Part shown: piece by piece, positions 9,436 through 16,411 of the stretch
Numbering within the stretch: position 1 is the stretch's first letter
How the letters are laid out: each line of letters opens with the position of its first letter
Source of the DNA: JAEZHK01 sp964575255
GTDB lineage: Bacteria > Bacillota > Clostridia > Christensenellales > Aristaeellaceae
DNA: 53,869 bases
NCBI GenBank assembly: GCA_964575255.1
Contig: CAZNPZ010000016.1
Span: 1 to 53,869 of the forward strand
Direction of reading: 5' to 3'
Made by a program: the position numbers and the translations under genes
Notes under the pieces: model-generated
Databases searched by the model: none
What the model saw: the letters and a program-made list of their open reading frames with translations, nothing else
Told to the model about the DNA's origin: nothing

Positions 9436-10290
9436 ATGTTTGACGATTTCCCGCTGATCCGGGACAGGCTTTCGGGCGTCTCCGAGCCGACCGAAGTGCG
9501 CCTTCGCGCCGGGCAGATGGTGGAGGTGCGGGGCGCGTCCGGCGCGCGGCTGGTTGGCCCGGAAATCACCAGGCAGGAGTTGGACGAGCTGGTGCTGCAG
9601 ATGACCGGCTACTCGATCTACGCCTGCGAGGAGCGTATCCGCCAGGGGTTCTTCACGCTGCCGGAAGGCCACCGGGTGGGTCTGACCGGACGGTATGCGT
9701 CCGACAAAGGTGGCGTGGTGGCGCTGACCGGCGTCCTTTCAATGTGCGTCCGCGTCGCCCGTGCAGTCAGGGGCGCGGCGGATCCGCTGATGCCGCGCCT
9801 GTTCGATGGGGACAGGCTCCGCAGCGCCTTGATCTTGTCACCGCCCGGTATGGGGAAGACCACGATGCTGCGGGACGCCGCCAGGCAGCTTTCGGGGCGC
9901 GGCATTCGGGTGGCGCTGGCCGACGAGCGGGGCGAGCTGGCTGCCGTGAACGTGGACGGGCTCCCGACGATGGCGCTGGGGCCGCGCTGCGATGTGGCGA
10001 CCGGCGCGGACAAGGCGCAGTTGATCGAGCGGCTGGTGCGATCGATGGCTCCCGACGCGGTGGTGACGGACGAGCTGGGCGGCGAGGGCGACGCGCGGGC
10101 GGTGTATGAAGCCGCATGCGCGGGTGTGATGGTGCTGGCGTCCGCGCATGCGCCGGACATCCAGACGGCAAGGCGGAAACGAGGGCTTGCGCCGCTTTTT
10201 GAGGACGGGCTTTTTGAGTCCATCGTCGTACTGGGCGGCGTGCCGGGGCGCGTGGTTACGATTTGGGACGCGCGGGAGGGACGCACATGA
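9436..10290 (+). CDS. spoIIIAA: Stage III sporulation protein AA (ATPase)
   Basis: SpoIIIAA is the cytosolic ATPase thought to power the SpoIIIA-SpoIIQ channel that connects mother cell and forespore after engulfment. The 284-aa product has the Walker A motif PPGMGKTTMLRD (about residue 137), a Walker B-like stretch APDAVVTDELGG (about 210) and an N-terminal region with the family CEERIRQGFFTLPEGHRVGLTGRY block. The length is slightly under the usual 300-310. The start follows GGGGAGGG. A 99-base gap with no recognisable feature separates it from spoIIIAB. Confidence 0.95.
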   Translation: MFDDFPLIRDRLSGVSEPTEVRLRAGQMVEVRGASGARLVGPEITRQELDELVLQMTGYSIYACEERIRQGFFTLPEGHRVGLTGRYASDKGGVVALTGVLSMCVRVARAVRGAADPLMPRLFDGDRLRSALILSPPGMGKTTMLRDAARQLSGRGIRVALADERGELAAVNVDGLPTMALGPRCDVATGADKAQLIERLVRSMAPDAVVTDELGGEGDARAVYEAACAGVMVLASAHAPDIQTARRKRGLAPLFEDGLFESIVVLGGVPGRVVTIWDAREGRT

Positions 10291-10389
10291 CGCTTTGGCG
10301 CTTCGAGGCGGTCTTGCCGGCGCCATTCTGCCGGGAGTTGGGGTATAGCGCCACGGCGCAATCTGCCGGCTTCGGGCGGGAGAGATGAC

Positions 10390-10890
10390 ATGCTGCTCAG
10401 GCTGATCGCGGCGGTGGTTCTCTCCGGCGCATGCGCGTTGGCGGGGCGGGCGGTGGCGGGCGCGTGCGTCCGCAGGGCCAGGACGCTGGCCGCGCTGATC
10501 GACAGCGTTCAAAAGCTGCGGCTGGACATGCTGGACAGGCTCCTTCCGCTGCGCGAGGCGCTGGCCGGCGGGCATCCCGCGATGCGGTCGGTCTCGGAGG
10601 CAATGGTGGGCTGCGGCGCGACGGCGGCGTGGCGGCGCGCGCAGGGCGCGCTCACCGCGCGCGGCGGGGCGCTGGACTGCCTGACCGCGCCCGATCTTGA
10701 AGCGTTGGGCGGGTTGTTCGAGGGTTTGGGCGAAAGCGGCGCGGCGCGGCAGCGGATCCTTTTGAACAGTGTGGAGGAGACGCTCGCAAAACTCAGGCTG
10801 GAGGCGGACAAAAAGGCGCGGGAGGAGAGCAAGCTCTACTCGACGCTGGGATTCCTGACCGGTCTGTCGCTGGCAATTTTGCTCATGTAG
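10390..10890 (+). CDS. spoIIIAB: Stage III sporulation protein AB
   Basis: SpoIIIAB is a mother-cell membrane protein of the SpoIIIA complex with a fold like type II secretion GspF domains. The 166-aa product has an N-terminal hydrophobic segment (1-22), a long helical soluble part (about 30-140, with LIDSVQKLRLDMLDRLLPLREAL) and a C-terminal membrane helix (FLTGLSLAILLM). The length matches the usual 170. It starts at ATG with GGGAGAG upstream, and its stop overlaps the ribosome binding site of spoIIIAC. Confidence 0.9.
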   Translation: MLLRLIAAVVLSGACALAGRAVAGACVRRARTLAALIDSVQKLRLDMLDRLLPLREALAGGHPAMRSVSEAMVGCGATAAWRRAQGALTARGGALDCLTAPDLEALGGLFEGLGESGAARQRILLNSVEETLAKLRLEADKKAREESKLYSTLGFLTGLSLAILLM

Positions 10891-10901
10891 GAGGGGTGCG
10901 C

Positions 10902-11099
10902 TTGAGTGTCGACCTGGTGTTCAAGATCGCGGCGATCGGGGTTCTGGTGTCGGTGCTGGCGCAGGTGCTCTCAAGGGCAGGGCGGGACGACATGGCGATG
11001 CTGACCACGCTGACCGGCCTCGTGATCGTGCTTTTGATGGTCGCGAACCTGGTCAGCGACTTCTTCACAAGCGTCAAGAGCATATTCAACCTGTACTGA
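10902..11099 (+). CDS. spoIIIAC: Stage III sporulation protein AC
   Basis: SpoIIIAC is a small two-helix membrane protein of the SpoIIIA complex. I place the start at TTG 10902, 7 bases after AGGAGG, giving a 65-aa product beginning M-SVDLVFKIAAIG, which matches the usual SpoIIIAC N-terminus and length. A GTG at 10896 lies on the ribosome binding site and would add two residues. The conserved features are VLSRAGRDDMAML and NLVSDFFTSVKSIFNLY at the C-terminus. Confidence 0.92.
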   Translation: MSVDLVFKIAAIGVLVSVLAQVLSRAGRDDMAMLTTLTGLVIVLLMVANLVSDFFTSVKSIFNLY

Positions 11100-11182
11100 C
11101 GGATCCCGAAAGACCGATCCCGTTTGGACGGTGAAAGCGCGTCGCTGAATTCACAAGATGCGCTGGGGACAGGGAGGTTCTG

Positions 11183-11569
11183 ATGGAAGTCGTTCGGCTG
11201 GTGCTTTTGTGCGTCGCGGCGGCGCTGGTGGCGGCGATGCTCCGCGCCGACCGTCCCGAAATGGCGGCGGCGGTGGCAATGGCGGCGGGCACGGTGGCGC
11301 TTCTGATGGCTGCGGGCGACCTCAAGACGGTGGCCGACGCCGCCCGCGCGCTGGCGTCGGGCGCCGGGGTTTCCGGTGAGTCGACGCTCGTCATGCTCCG
11401 GGCCGCGGGCATCGCGCTGATCGCGGAATTCGGGGCGCAATTGTCCCGAGACGCAGGCGAGAGCGCGCTGGCCGGGCGGATCGAGCTGGGCGCGCGCGTG
11501 GCGCTGGCCGCGATGAGCGTTCCGCTGATCACGGGCCTGGTGACGCGGCTGGCGTCTTTGATGCCGTGA
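11183..11569 (+). CDS. spoIIIAD: Stage III sporulation protein AD
   Basis: SpoIIIAD is a polytopic inner component of the SpoIIIA complex. The 128-aa product has four hydrophobic stretches (about 4-20, 24-46, 70-95 and 105-125) and the family-typical C-terminal half ALIAEFGAQLSRDAGESALAGRIELGARVALAAMSVPLI. The length is normal. The 83-base gap after spoIIIAC contains no gene. GTG of spoIIIAE overlaps its stop (GTGA). Confidence 0.9.
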   Translation: MEVVRLVLLCVAAALVAAMLRADRPEMAAAVAMAAGTVALLMAAGDLKTVADAARALASGAGVSGESTLVMLRAAGIALIAEFGAQLSRDAGESALAGRIELGARVALAAMSVPLITGLVTRLASLMP

Positions 11570-12660
11570 AGCTTTTGCGCCTGCTTGCGGCGCTTTTGTT
11601 GCTTCTGACGATGGGCGCGCCCGTGGCGCTGGCGCAGTCGCTGGACGACGCGTTGAAAGCGGTGGATACGACGAGGCTTCAGGAGGTCGCGGACGAGGCA
11701 AACTTCGACGTTGGCGCGACGCTCAAAGGGCTCGCGTCCGGCGAGATCAAACTGGACGCGAACACGGCACTTCAGGAGGCTGGGCGCATGCTCCGGGCGC
11801 GGCTGTCCGCCGCGGGCGCGTTCCTGCTGGCGCTGTGCCTGCCGTCCATCGCGCTCGCGATCCTGAAACGTCTGACAAACGACGGCGCGGCGTCGCGCGC
11901 GGCGGGTACGGTGTGTTACCTCGCGGCGGCGGCGGTGCTGGTGGGGATCGCCGTACGTGCCATCGATCAGGCGCGAAACGCGGTGACGCTCACGGTGAAG
12001 CTGTGCGACGCGCTGTTCCCGGCGCTGACGGCGTTGCTTGCGGCGACCGGCCGCGCCGCCACCGCCGCGGCGTTCTCACCGGCGGCGTCGATGATGGGCG
12101 GGGTGCTGGGATTTGCGATCGAGCAATGGATCCTGCCGCTCGCGGGCCTGTGCGCCGCGCTGATCGTGGCGGGGAACCTGTCCGACGGAATCAAACTGGA
12201 GGGCATGACCAGCCTGATCGCAAGCCTGATCAAATGGACGCTGGGGCTGTGTTCGACGGTCCTGCTGGGCGTTCTGAGCGTGCAGGGGCTTCTTGGCGGC
12301 GGGCAGGACGGCGCGTCGATCCGAACCGCGAAATACGCGCTGGACAGCCTGCTTCCAGTCATCGGCGGCGACGTGGGCGACGCGCTGGAACTGGTCGGGG
12401 CGAACGCCTCGCTGATCAAGAGCGCCGTGGGCGCGACGGGCCTGATGCTGCTCGTCGCGCTGACGGCGGGGCCGATCGTCGAACTCGCAGCCCTCATGTT
12501 CCTGACCCGGCTCTCGGCCGCGATCACGGAACCCATCGAGACCGGGCGGGCGCAGAAGATGATGGCGCAGTTTTCCGAGCTGCTAGGCCTCATGGTCGCC
12601 TCGGTGGCGACGGCGGCGCTGATCACGATCCTCGTCACCGGCGCGATACTGAGGTTCTAA
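11566..12660 (+). CDS. spoIIIAE: Stage III sporulation protein AE
   Basis: SpoIIIAE is the largest membrane component of the SpoIIIA-SpoIIQ channel. It starts with GTG at 11566, translationally coupled to spoIIIAD. The 364-aa product has a signal-type N-terminus (1-24, cut expected after ALA), a soluble stretch (25-75), then about seven membrane helices with the family block TGRAATAAAFSPAASMMGG and the C-terminal MFLTRLSAAITEPIETGRAQKMMAQFSELLGLMVASV. It is somewhat shorter than Bacillus SpoIIIAE (about 400). The stop is TAA, and its last A is the first base of repeat copy B. Confidence 0.93.
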   Translation: MKLLRLLAALLLLLTMGAPVALAQSLDDALKAVDTTRLQEVADEANFDVGATLKGLASGEIKLDANTALQEAGRMLRARLSAAGAFLLALCLPSIALAILKRLTNDGAASRAAGTVCYLAAAAVLVGIAVRAIDQARNAVTLTVKLCDALFPALTALLAATGRAATAAAFSPAASMMGGVLGFAIEQWILPLAGLCAALIVAGNLSDGIKLEGMTSLIASLIKWTLGLCSTVLLGVLSVQGLLGGGQDGASIRTAKYALDSLLPVIGGDVGDALELVGANASLIKSAVGATGLMLLVALTAGPIVELAALMFLTRLSAAITEPIETGRAQKMMAQFSELLGLMVASVATAALITILVTGAILRF

Positions 12661-12895
12661 TACCAATTTGAAACATTAACGCATCGTCGCGTCGGCTCCG
12701 GCGGGAAAACAAGTCGCTCCGCGACCGTGCGATTCAAATGATTTTGAATCGTACGCCTGCTATGTCGCTCTCCGATCAACATAGCGCTGCATTTCACGCC
12801 GAAGGCGTATCCCGAAGGGTCGCCTCGTTTCGACTCCTTGTCCTGGATCGAAAATCCCTCGACGCTTTGGATGCACTGATATTCCGCATTGGGAT
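12660..12895 (+). mobile_element. MITE-like repeat element, copy B (236 bp)
   Basis: The left end ATACCAATTT and right end ATTGGGAT are inverted (7 of 8). The central palindrome is 12726-12755, 13-bp arms with one mismatch. The hairpin GTCGC-tcc-GCGAC lies at 12713-12725. The shared block GCGCTGCATTTCACGCCGAA...GGGTCGCCTCG follows. It fills almost the whole space between the spoIIIAE stop and the spoIIIAF ribosome binding site (AAAGGGGG). No protein is encoded. Copy C lies in the opposite orientation just past spoIIIAF. Confidence 0.78.
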
Positions 12896-12909
12896 AAAGG
12901 GGGACAGGC

Positions 12910-13089
12910 ATGGAGAAACTGACCGGCGCGTGCGTTAGGCTGGTGGCGCTGTGCGCGCTGTACGCGCTTCTGGAACCCGCCGCGTCAGGGACGGGGCCGT
13001 TTCCGGGCATCCGGCTGATCGCGGGGATCCTGATCAGTTTGTCGATCCTGGACTTCTTCCTGACGCTGACCGGCGCTATCTCATACTGA
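12910..13089 (+). CDS. spoIIIAF: Truncated stage III sporulation protein AF (59 aa)
   Basis: Its place in the operon and its N-terminus (two hydrophobic helices, about 6-24 and 32-55, with GIRLIAGILISLSILDFF) mark it as SpoIIIAF. In known SpoIIIAF (about 200 aa) two helices are followed by a soluble ring-building-like domain. Here the frame stops after 59 codons: the TGA at 13087-13089 lies inside the left end of repeat copy C (ATACTGAT, 13083-13090). No SpoIIIAF C-terminal sequence is found beyond the element, where spoIIIAG begins. The ribosome binding site is intact. It is either a functional membrane-only form or a remnant. Confidence 0.72.
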   Translation: MEKLTGACVRLVALCALYALLEPAASGTGPFPGIRLIAGILISLSILDFFLTLTGAISY

Positions 13090-13342
13090 TGCGAATATTC
13101 ATGCATCCAAAGCTGCGAGGGATTTAAACGCAGCGTAAGGAGACGGAGCGAGGCGACCCTTCGGGATACGCCTTCGGCGTGAAATGCAGCGCTACGCCCC
13201 GCGGAAGACGACGCAGCAGGCGTACGATTCAAATTCATTTGAATCGTACGGTCGCGAAGCGACTTGGTTTCCCAAAAGGGAAACCAACCTCTCTGCGCGA
13301 AAAGACCCGGCGCGACGATGCACTAATGTTTCAAATTGGTAT
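13083..13342 (-). mobile_element. MITE-like repeat element, copy C (260 bp), inverted relative to copy B
   Basis: The ends are ATACTGAT and a perfect ATTGGTAT. The central palindrome at 13221-13250 has perfect 14-bp arms (CGTACGATTCAAAT) around a TC loop. Next to it are GTCGC-gaa-GCGAC (13251-13263) and a perfect 10-bp hairpin TTGGTTTCCC/GGGAAACCAA (13264-13287). The other flank has GGCGACCC-ttc-GGGATACGCC-type sequence. Copies B and C share about 20 bases at their outer tips (ATACCAATTTGAAACATTA). Copy C extends from the last codons of spoIIIAF to 5 bases before the spoIIIAG ribosome binding site. Confidence 0.8.
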
Positions 13343-13359
13343 CGCTTTAAGGAGGCTGC

Positions 13360-13740
13360 ATGGGCAATTTCTGGGCGGCACTCAAAGGCGCGAAGCGGCT
13401 GGAGTGGATCCTGGTGCTGGCGGTATTTGCGGCGGTGATGCTCCTGGTCGCGAGCCGGAACGGCGCGTCGGGCGGCGAAACGGCGCTGGAAGCCCGGATG
13501 GAGGCAGTCTTGTCCTCCGTTCGCGGCGCGGGCCGCGTGCGGGTGCTGGTATCTGAAACAAAGGACAACGACGAGGCGTTTTCCGCGAGTGAGAGCGCGG
13601 GGAGTGTACAGGGCGTCGTCATCGTGGCAGAGGGCGCGGACGACCTGCGCGTGGCGCTGGAATTGTCCGGCGCGGCGCAGGCGCTTCTGGGCGTGGACGC
13701 GGAGAAAATCCAGGTGCTGAAAATGGAGGAAAACCGATGA
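13360..13740 (+). CDS. spoIIIAG: Stage III sporulation protein AG, short form
   Basis: In Bacillus, SpoIIIAG (about 230 aa) forms the large ring of the forespore channel through a ring-building motif interrupted by a beta-triangle insertion. The 126-aa product has a membrane helix (about 16-36), LEARMEAVLSSVRGAGRVRVLVSET (about 47-70), a short linker and SVQGVVIVAEGADD...AAQALLGVDAEKIQVLKMEE, the two halves of the motif. Only about 16 residues join them, so the insertion seems absent. The start follows AAGGAGG. The stop overlaps spoIIIAH (ATGA). Confidence 0.88.
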   Translation: MGNFWAALKGAKRLEWILVLAVFAAVMLLVASRNGASGGETALEARMEAVLSSVRGAGRVRVLVSETKDNDEAFSASESAGSVQGVVIVAEGADDLRVALELSGAAQALLGVDAEKIQVLKMEENR

Positions 13741-14261
13741 TTTCAAAAGCCCCCATCGCGGAGGCGCTTAGGCGGCTTCGCGCGCTCGACCCCCGCGCCT
13801 GCGCGATCCTGTACGCTTCGCTTTTGCTCGCGCTGTTCTCATTGTACATGCTGATCGGGGGCGGCGGACAGGAAAACACCGCTTCCCAACCCGTGTCCCG
13901 CGTGTACGAGCCGCTCGACTCCGTCGCCCGCTTCCGAGAAGAGCGAGGCCGGATCCGGGACGCGGAGATCACCCAGCTGAACGCGCTGATCGCGGATGAG
14001 TCCGCTGGGCAGGACATCCGCGATCGCGCGCGGGAGAAACTGATCGACCTGACCGAATGGATGGAACAGGAGGTCACGGTGGAGGGCGTGTTACGCGCGC
14101 GGGGGTACGTCGATCCGCTGGTTACGGTTCACCATGACTCGGTCAACGTTCTGATCCGGCAGCAGTCGCTGACCCAGTCGGACGCTGCGCGCATCCTGGA
14201 ACTCACCGCCCGCGAAACCGGGCAGACCGGCGGCAACATCAAGATCATTCCGATCAACTAA
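13737..14261 (+). CDS. spoIIIAH: Stage III sporulation protein AH
   Basis: SpoIIIAH crosses the mother-cell membrane and binds SpoIIQ from the forespore, linking the two membranes. The 174-aa product has a cytosolic tail, one membrane helix (about 21-41), a charged helix (58-105, FREERGRIRDAEITQLNALIADESAG) and the YscJ/FliF-like domain (105-174) ending QTGGNIKIIPIN, a strongly conserved family ending. It is shorter than the Bacillus protein (218) but in line with clostridial forms. It is the last gene of the operon. Confidence 0.92.
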   Translation: MISKAPIAEALRRLRALDPRACAILYASLLLALFSLYMLIGGGGQENTASQPVSRVYEPLDSVARFREERGRIRDAEITQLNALIADESAGQDIRDRAREKLIDLTEWMEQEVTVEGVLRARGYVDPLVTVHHDSVNVLIRQQSLTQSDAARILELTARETGQTGGNIKIIPIN

Positions 14262-14271
14262 ACCCCTTCGC

Positions 14272-14297
14272 GCGCGGTGAAGACAATTTGACCGCGC
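14272..14297 (+). terminator. Possible terminator after spoIIIAH
   Basis: GCGCGGT and ACCGCGC form a perfect 7-bp stem 10 bases after the stop. There is no T-run, so this is weak support. Confidence 0.3.
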
Positions 14298-14317
14298 CAT
14301 TAAATCTTGCTTCGCGT

Positions 14318-14346
14318 TTGCTAAGATCGAAGGAATCTGTTATAAT
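14318..14346 (+). promoter_or_regulatory. Sigma-A promoter of the Asp23 cluster
   Basis: TTGCTA (14318-14323), 17 bases and a perfect TATAAT (14341-14346) precede an AAAGGAGGT ribosome binding site. It separates the growth-phase envelope genes from the sporulation operon. Confidence 0.75.
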
Positions 14347-14378
14347 AAGGGCACACCCAAAGGAGGTGCCTCTTTGTT

Positions 14379-14873
14379 ATGAATGAAAATCTGCCATCCA
14401 ATGTGCAGTTGGAATCCGGCGAACACGGTTCGGTCAGCTTCGCCACCGACGTGATCGCCACCATCGCGGGGCTCGCGGCCACCGAGGTCGAGGGCGTCGC
14501 CTCGATGGGCGGCGGTTCCACCGGGCTCGCCGACATCCTGACCCGCCGGGGCCAGTCCACCAAGAACCTCACCAAGGGCGTCAAAGTGGAAGTGGCGGAC
14601 GGCACCGTGACGGTCGCCATCACCATCGTGGTCGAGTTCGGCTCACCGATCCCGGAGGTCGCCTCCGGCATTCAGGAGAACGTGAAAAAGGCGATCGAGA
14701 CCATGAGCGGCCTCACCGTCAAGTCCATCGACGTGCACGTGCAGGGTATGAGCTTTGAGCGGGAACACAGAGCCGCCGCCGAGATCGAGATGCAGCAGCG
14801 CGCGCTGCTCGAGGCACAGGAGCGCGGCGAAGCGGACGAGGACTTGGAAGAAGACGAAGAAAAGACGACCTGA
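14379..14873 (+). CDS. Asp23/Gls24 family envelope stress protein
   Basis: Asp23-family proteins are abundant cytosolic proteins that gather at the membrane through AmaP and help with cell-envelope stress. The 164-aa product carries the family core at about 15-120: VSFATDVIATIAGLAATEVEGVASMGGG, KGVKVEVADGTVTVAITIVVEFGSPIPEVASGIQENVKKAIETMSGLTVKSIDVHVQGMSF. A charged C-terminal tail (EADEDLEEDEEKTT) follows. The membrane anchor amaP and a DUF2273 protein come next, the arrangement usual for this cluster. Confidence 0.92.
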   Translation: MNENLPSNVQLESGEHGSVSFATDVIATIAGLAATEVEGVASMGGGSTGLADILTRRGQSTKNLTKGVKVEVADGTVTVAITIVVEFGSPIPEVASGIQENVKKAIETMSGLTVKSIDVHVQGMSFEREHRAAAEIEMQQRALLEAQERGEADEDLEEDEEKTT

Positions 14874-14890
14874 AGCGAAGGGAGATTGCC

Positions 14891-15709
14891 ATGAAGATGA
14901 GCTTCCTGGAGCGCCTGCTGCTGGCTTTGACCGGCCTCCTTGGCGTACTGTTCGCGGCGGCGCTGGGCGTAATGGCCTATTACGGTGACGCGCTGGGACT
15001 GACGTTGGGCGACATGCGTATCTCGCTCCGCGGCGGGGTTTGGCCTTCTTTGCTGGCCGGTGTCATCGCGCTGATTGTGCTGATCTGGGGTCTCAAGCTG
15101 CTTTCGATGGCGTTCAAGCGGGAGCCCCGCAATGACCGCCAGAGCGTGTCGGTGCAGCACACCGAAAACGGTTCGGTGCGCATCTCGGTCGCCGCGATGG
15201 ACACATTGGTCAAACAGGCCATCGCCCACGACGAGGGCGTCGTCGACATCAAGACCGCCATCATCAACCACGAGGATTCGATTTCGGTTTCGATCGACAT
15301 GACGCTGGCTTCCGACGTACACATCCCCAACGTCACCATGATGATGCAGCGCACCATCAAGAACTTCATCGAGGAATTCTCCGGCATCGCGGTGCGCGAG
15401 GTGACCATCATGGTCTCCAAGATCATTGAAGTCACGCCGCAGCCGCCGCTGAACCTTACCAAACCTGAATCCGCGAAGGCGATTTCCGAATCGAAGCTGC
15501 CCAAGCTGGAGCGGATGTCCGCGCCGGAGGAGGAGCCCGTGGAGGAAACCGTGGAATCCGAACTGGAGCCGCAGCAGGAACCCGAACCGGAATCCGGAAC
15601 AGTGGTTCCGGCGGAGGCCGCGGAACCGGCTGAAATGGCCGAGGCGGAGCCCTCTGAAGCGCCAGCCGCCGAAACCGACGAGATCGTGAACGAAAAGGAC
15701 GTCTGGTAA
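14891..15709 (+). CDS. amaP: Alkaline shock response membrane anchor protein AmaP
   Basis: AmaP holds Asp23 at the membrane. The 272-aa product has two membrane helices (about 8-30 and 50-72), then an Asp23-like soluble domain (about 85-185, with VRISVAAMDTLVKQAIAHDEGVVDIKTAI and FIEEFSGIAVREVTIMVSKIIEV). It ends in a long, mostly Glu/Pro/Ala acidic tail (about 190-272). Known AmaP is about 180-200 aa, so the tail is an extension, probably disordered. It is co-transcribed with the Asp23 gene 17 bases upstream. Confidence 0.85.
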   Translation: MKMSFLERLLLALTGLLGVLFAAALGVMAYYGDALGLTLGDMRISLRGGVWPSLLAGVIALIVLIWGLKLLSMAFKREPRNDRQSVSVQHTENGSVRISVAAMDTLVKQAIAHDEGVVDIKTAIINHEDSISVSIDMTLASDVHIPNVTMMMQRTIKNFIEEFSGIAVREVTIMVSKIIEVTPQPPLNLTKPESAKAISESKLPKLERMSAPEEEPVEETVESELEPQQEPEPESGTVVPAEAAEPAEMAEAEPSEAPAAETDEIVNEKDVW

Positions 15710-15724
15710 GAGGGAGGGCGGAGT

Positions 15725-15922
15725 ATGAACAAAGAGACGGTCAAAGGCCTGGTCGGAAGCGTTCTGGGACTGGCCATCGCCATACTCATCCTGACCATCG
15801 GGTTCTGGAAGACGCTGCTCCTGGTGGCGCTGGCCGGTTTGGGCTGGTGGCTGTCGGGCGCGCGGCAACTCCCGCAGGGGTTTTATGACCTGTTGGCGCG
15901 CATCAAATTTCCCTGGGACTGA
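15725..15922 (+). CDS. Small DUF2273 membrane protein
   Basis: This 65-aa protein has two closely spaced membrane helices (about 8-25 and 28-44) and the family pattern GSVLGLAIAILILTIGFWKTLLLVALAGLGWWLSG. DUF2273 proteins accompany Asp23 and AmaP, and their exact role is unknown. It follows GGGAGGGCGGAGT. A terminator ends the cluster 34 bases later. Confidence 0.85.
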   Translation: MNKETVKGLVGSVLGLAIAILILTIGFWKTLLLVALAGLGWWLSGARQLPQGFYDLLARIKFPWD

Positions 15923-15955
15923 GCCTGGTTTCGGCCCAACCAGGCGTCGTGCCAA

Positions 15956-15982
15956 ACGCCGCGATTTATCGTGGCGTTTTTT
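15956..15982 (+). terminator. Rho-independent terminator of the Asp23 cluster
   Basis: ACGCCGCGA and TCGTGGCGT pair over 9 bp (one wobble) around TTTA and run into TTTTTT. Confidence 0.9.
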
Positions 15983-16012
15983 CGGGTCGATAGAGCATAA
16001 GAGGTGCGAAAG

Positions 16013-16411
16013 ATGAACAGAACCCAAGCCCGCGCCGCCGCGATGAAGCTGGTCTACGAATGGGAGATGGGCGGGGACGGCGGCGAGGACACCTGCCGGG
16101 AACTCCTCGAAATCACGCCCGGCGAGGACGAAATCGAATACATGCAGGCGCTGTTTGACGGCGTCCGGGATCACGTTTCCACGCTGGATGAAAAGATCGA
16201 GCGCTTTTCCCATGGCTGGAAACTGGACAGGCTCTCCAAGGTGGATCTCGCGATCCTCCGGGTCGCGGCCTATGAGCTGGGCGAGGCCAAAGAACCCGCG
16301 GGCGCGGTGATCCAGGAGGCCGTGCAGCTGACCGAGAAATACTCCGGCGACAAGGCGGGCGCGTTCATCAACGGCGTTTTGGGCGCGATGGCGCGTGGGG
16401 AACACGCCTGA
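16013..16411 (+). CDS. nusB: Transcription antitermination factor NusB
   Basis: NusB binds boxA RNA with S10 (NusE) for rRNA antitermination. The product from ATG 16013 (132 aa) is MNRTQARAAAMKLVYEWEM..., with the typical C-terminal half RLSKVDLAILRVAAYELGEAK...VIQEAVQLTEKYSGDKAGAFINGVLGAMA. I chose the ATG over a GTG three codons upstream because GAGGTG sits at the right distance. The stop overlaps the next gene (TGATG). It opens a long, compact rightward gene run. Confidence 0.95.
   Translation: MNRTQARAAAMKLVYEWEMGGDGGEDTCRELLEITPGEDEIEYMQALFDGVRDHVSTLDEKIERFSHGWKLDRLSKVDLAILRVAAYELGEAKEPAGAVIQEAVQLTEKYSGDKAGAFINGVLGAMARGEHA

Noticed and set aside
12657..13238. Minus-strand frame spanning spoIIIAF and both elements
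   Set aside because: It runs through the repeats; similar peptides recur only because the DNA element repeats.
14672..16405. Long open frame on the minus strand across the Asp23 cluster and nusB
   Set aside because: It is opposite well-recognised genes, has no family features, and long antisense frames are expected in GC-rich coding DNA.
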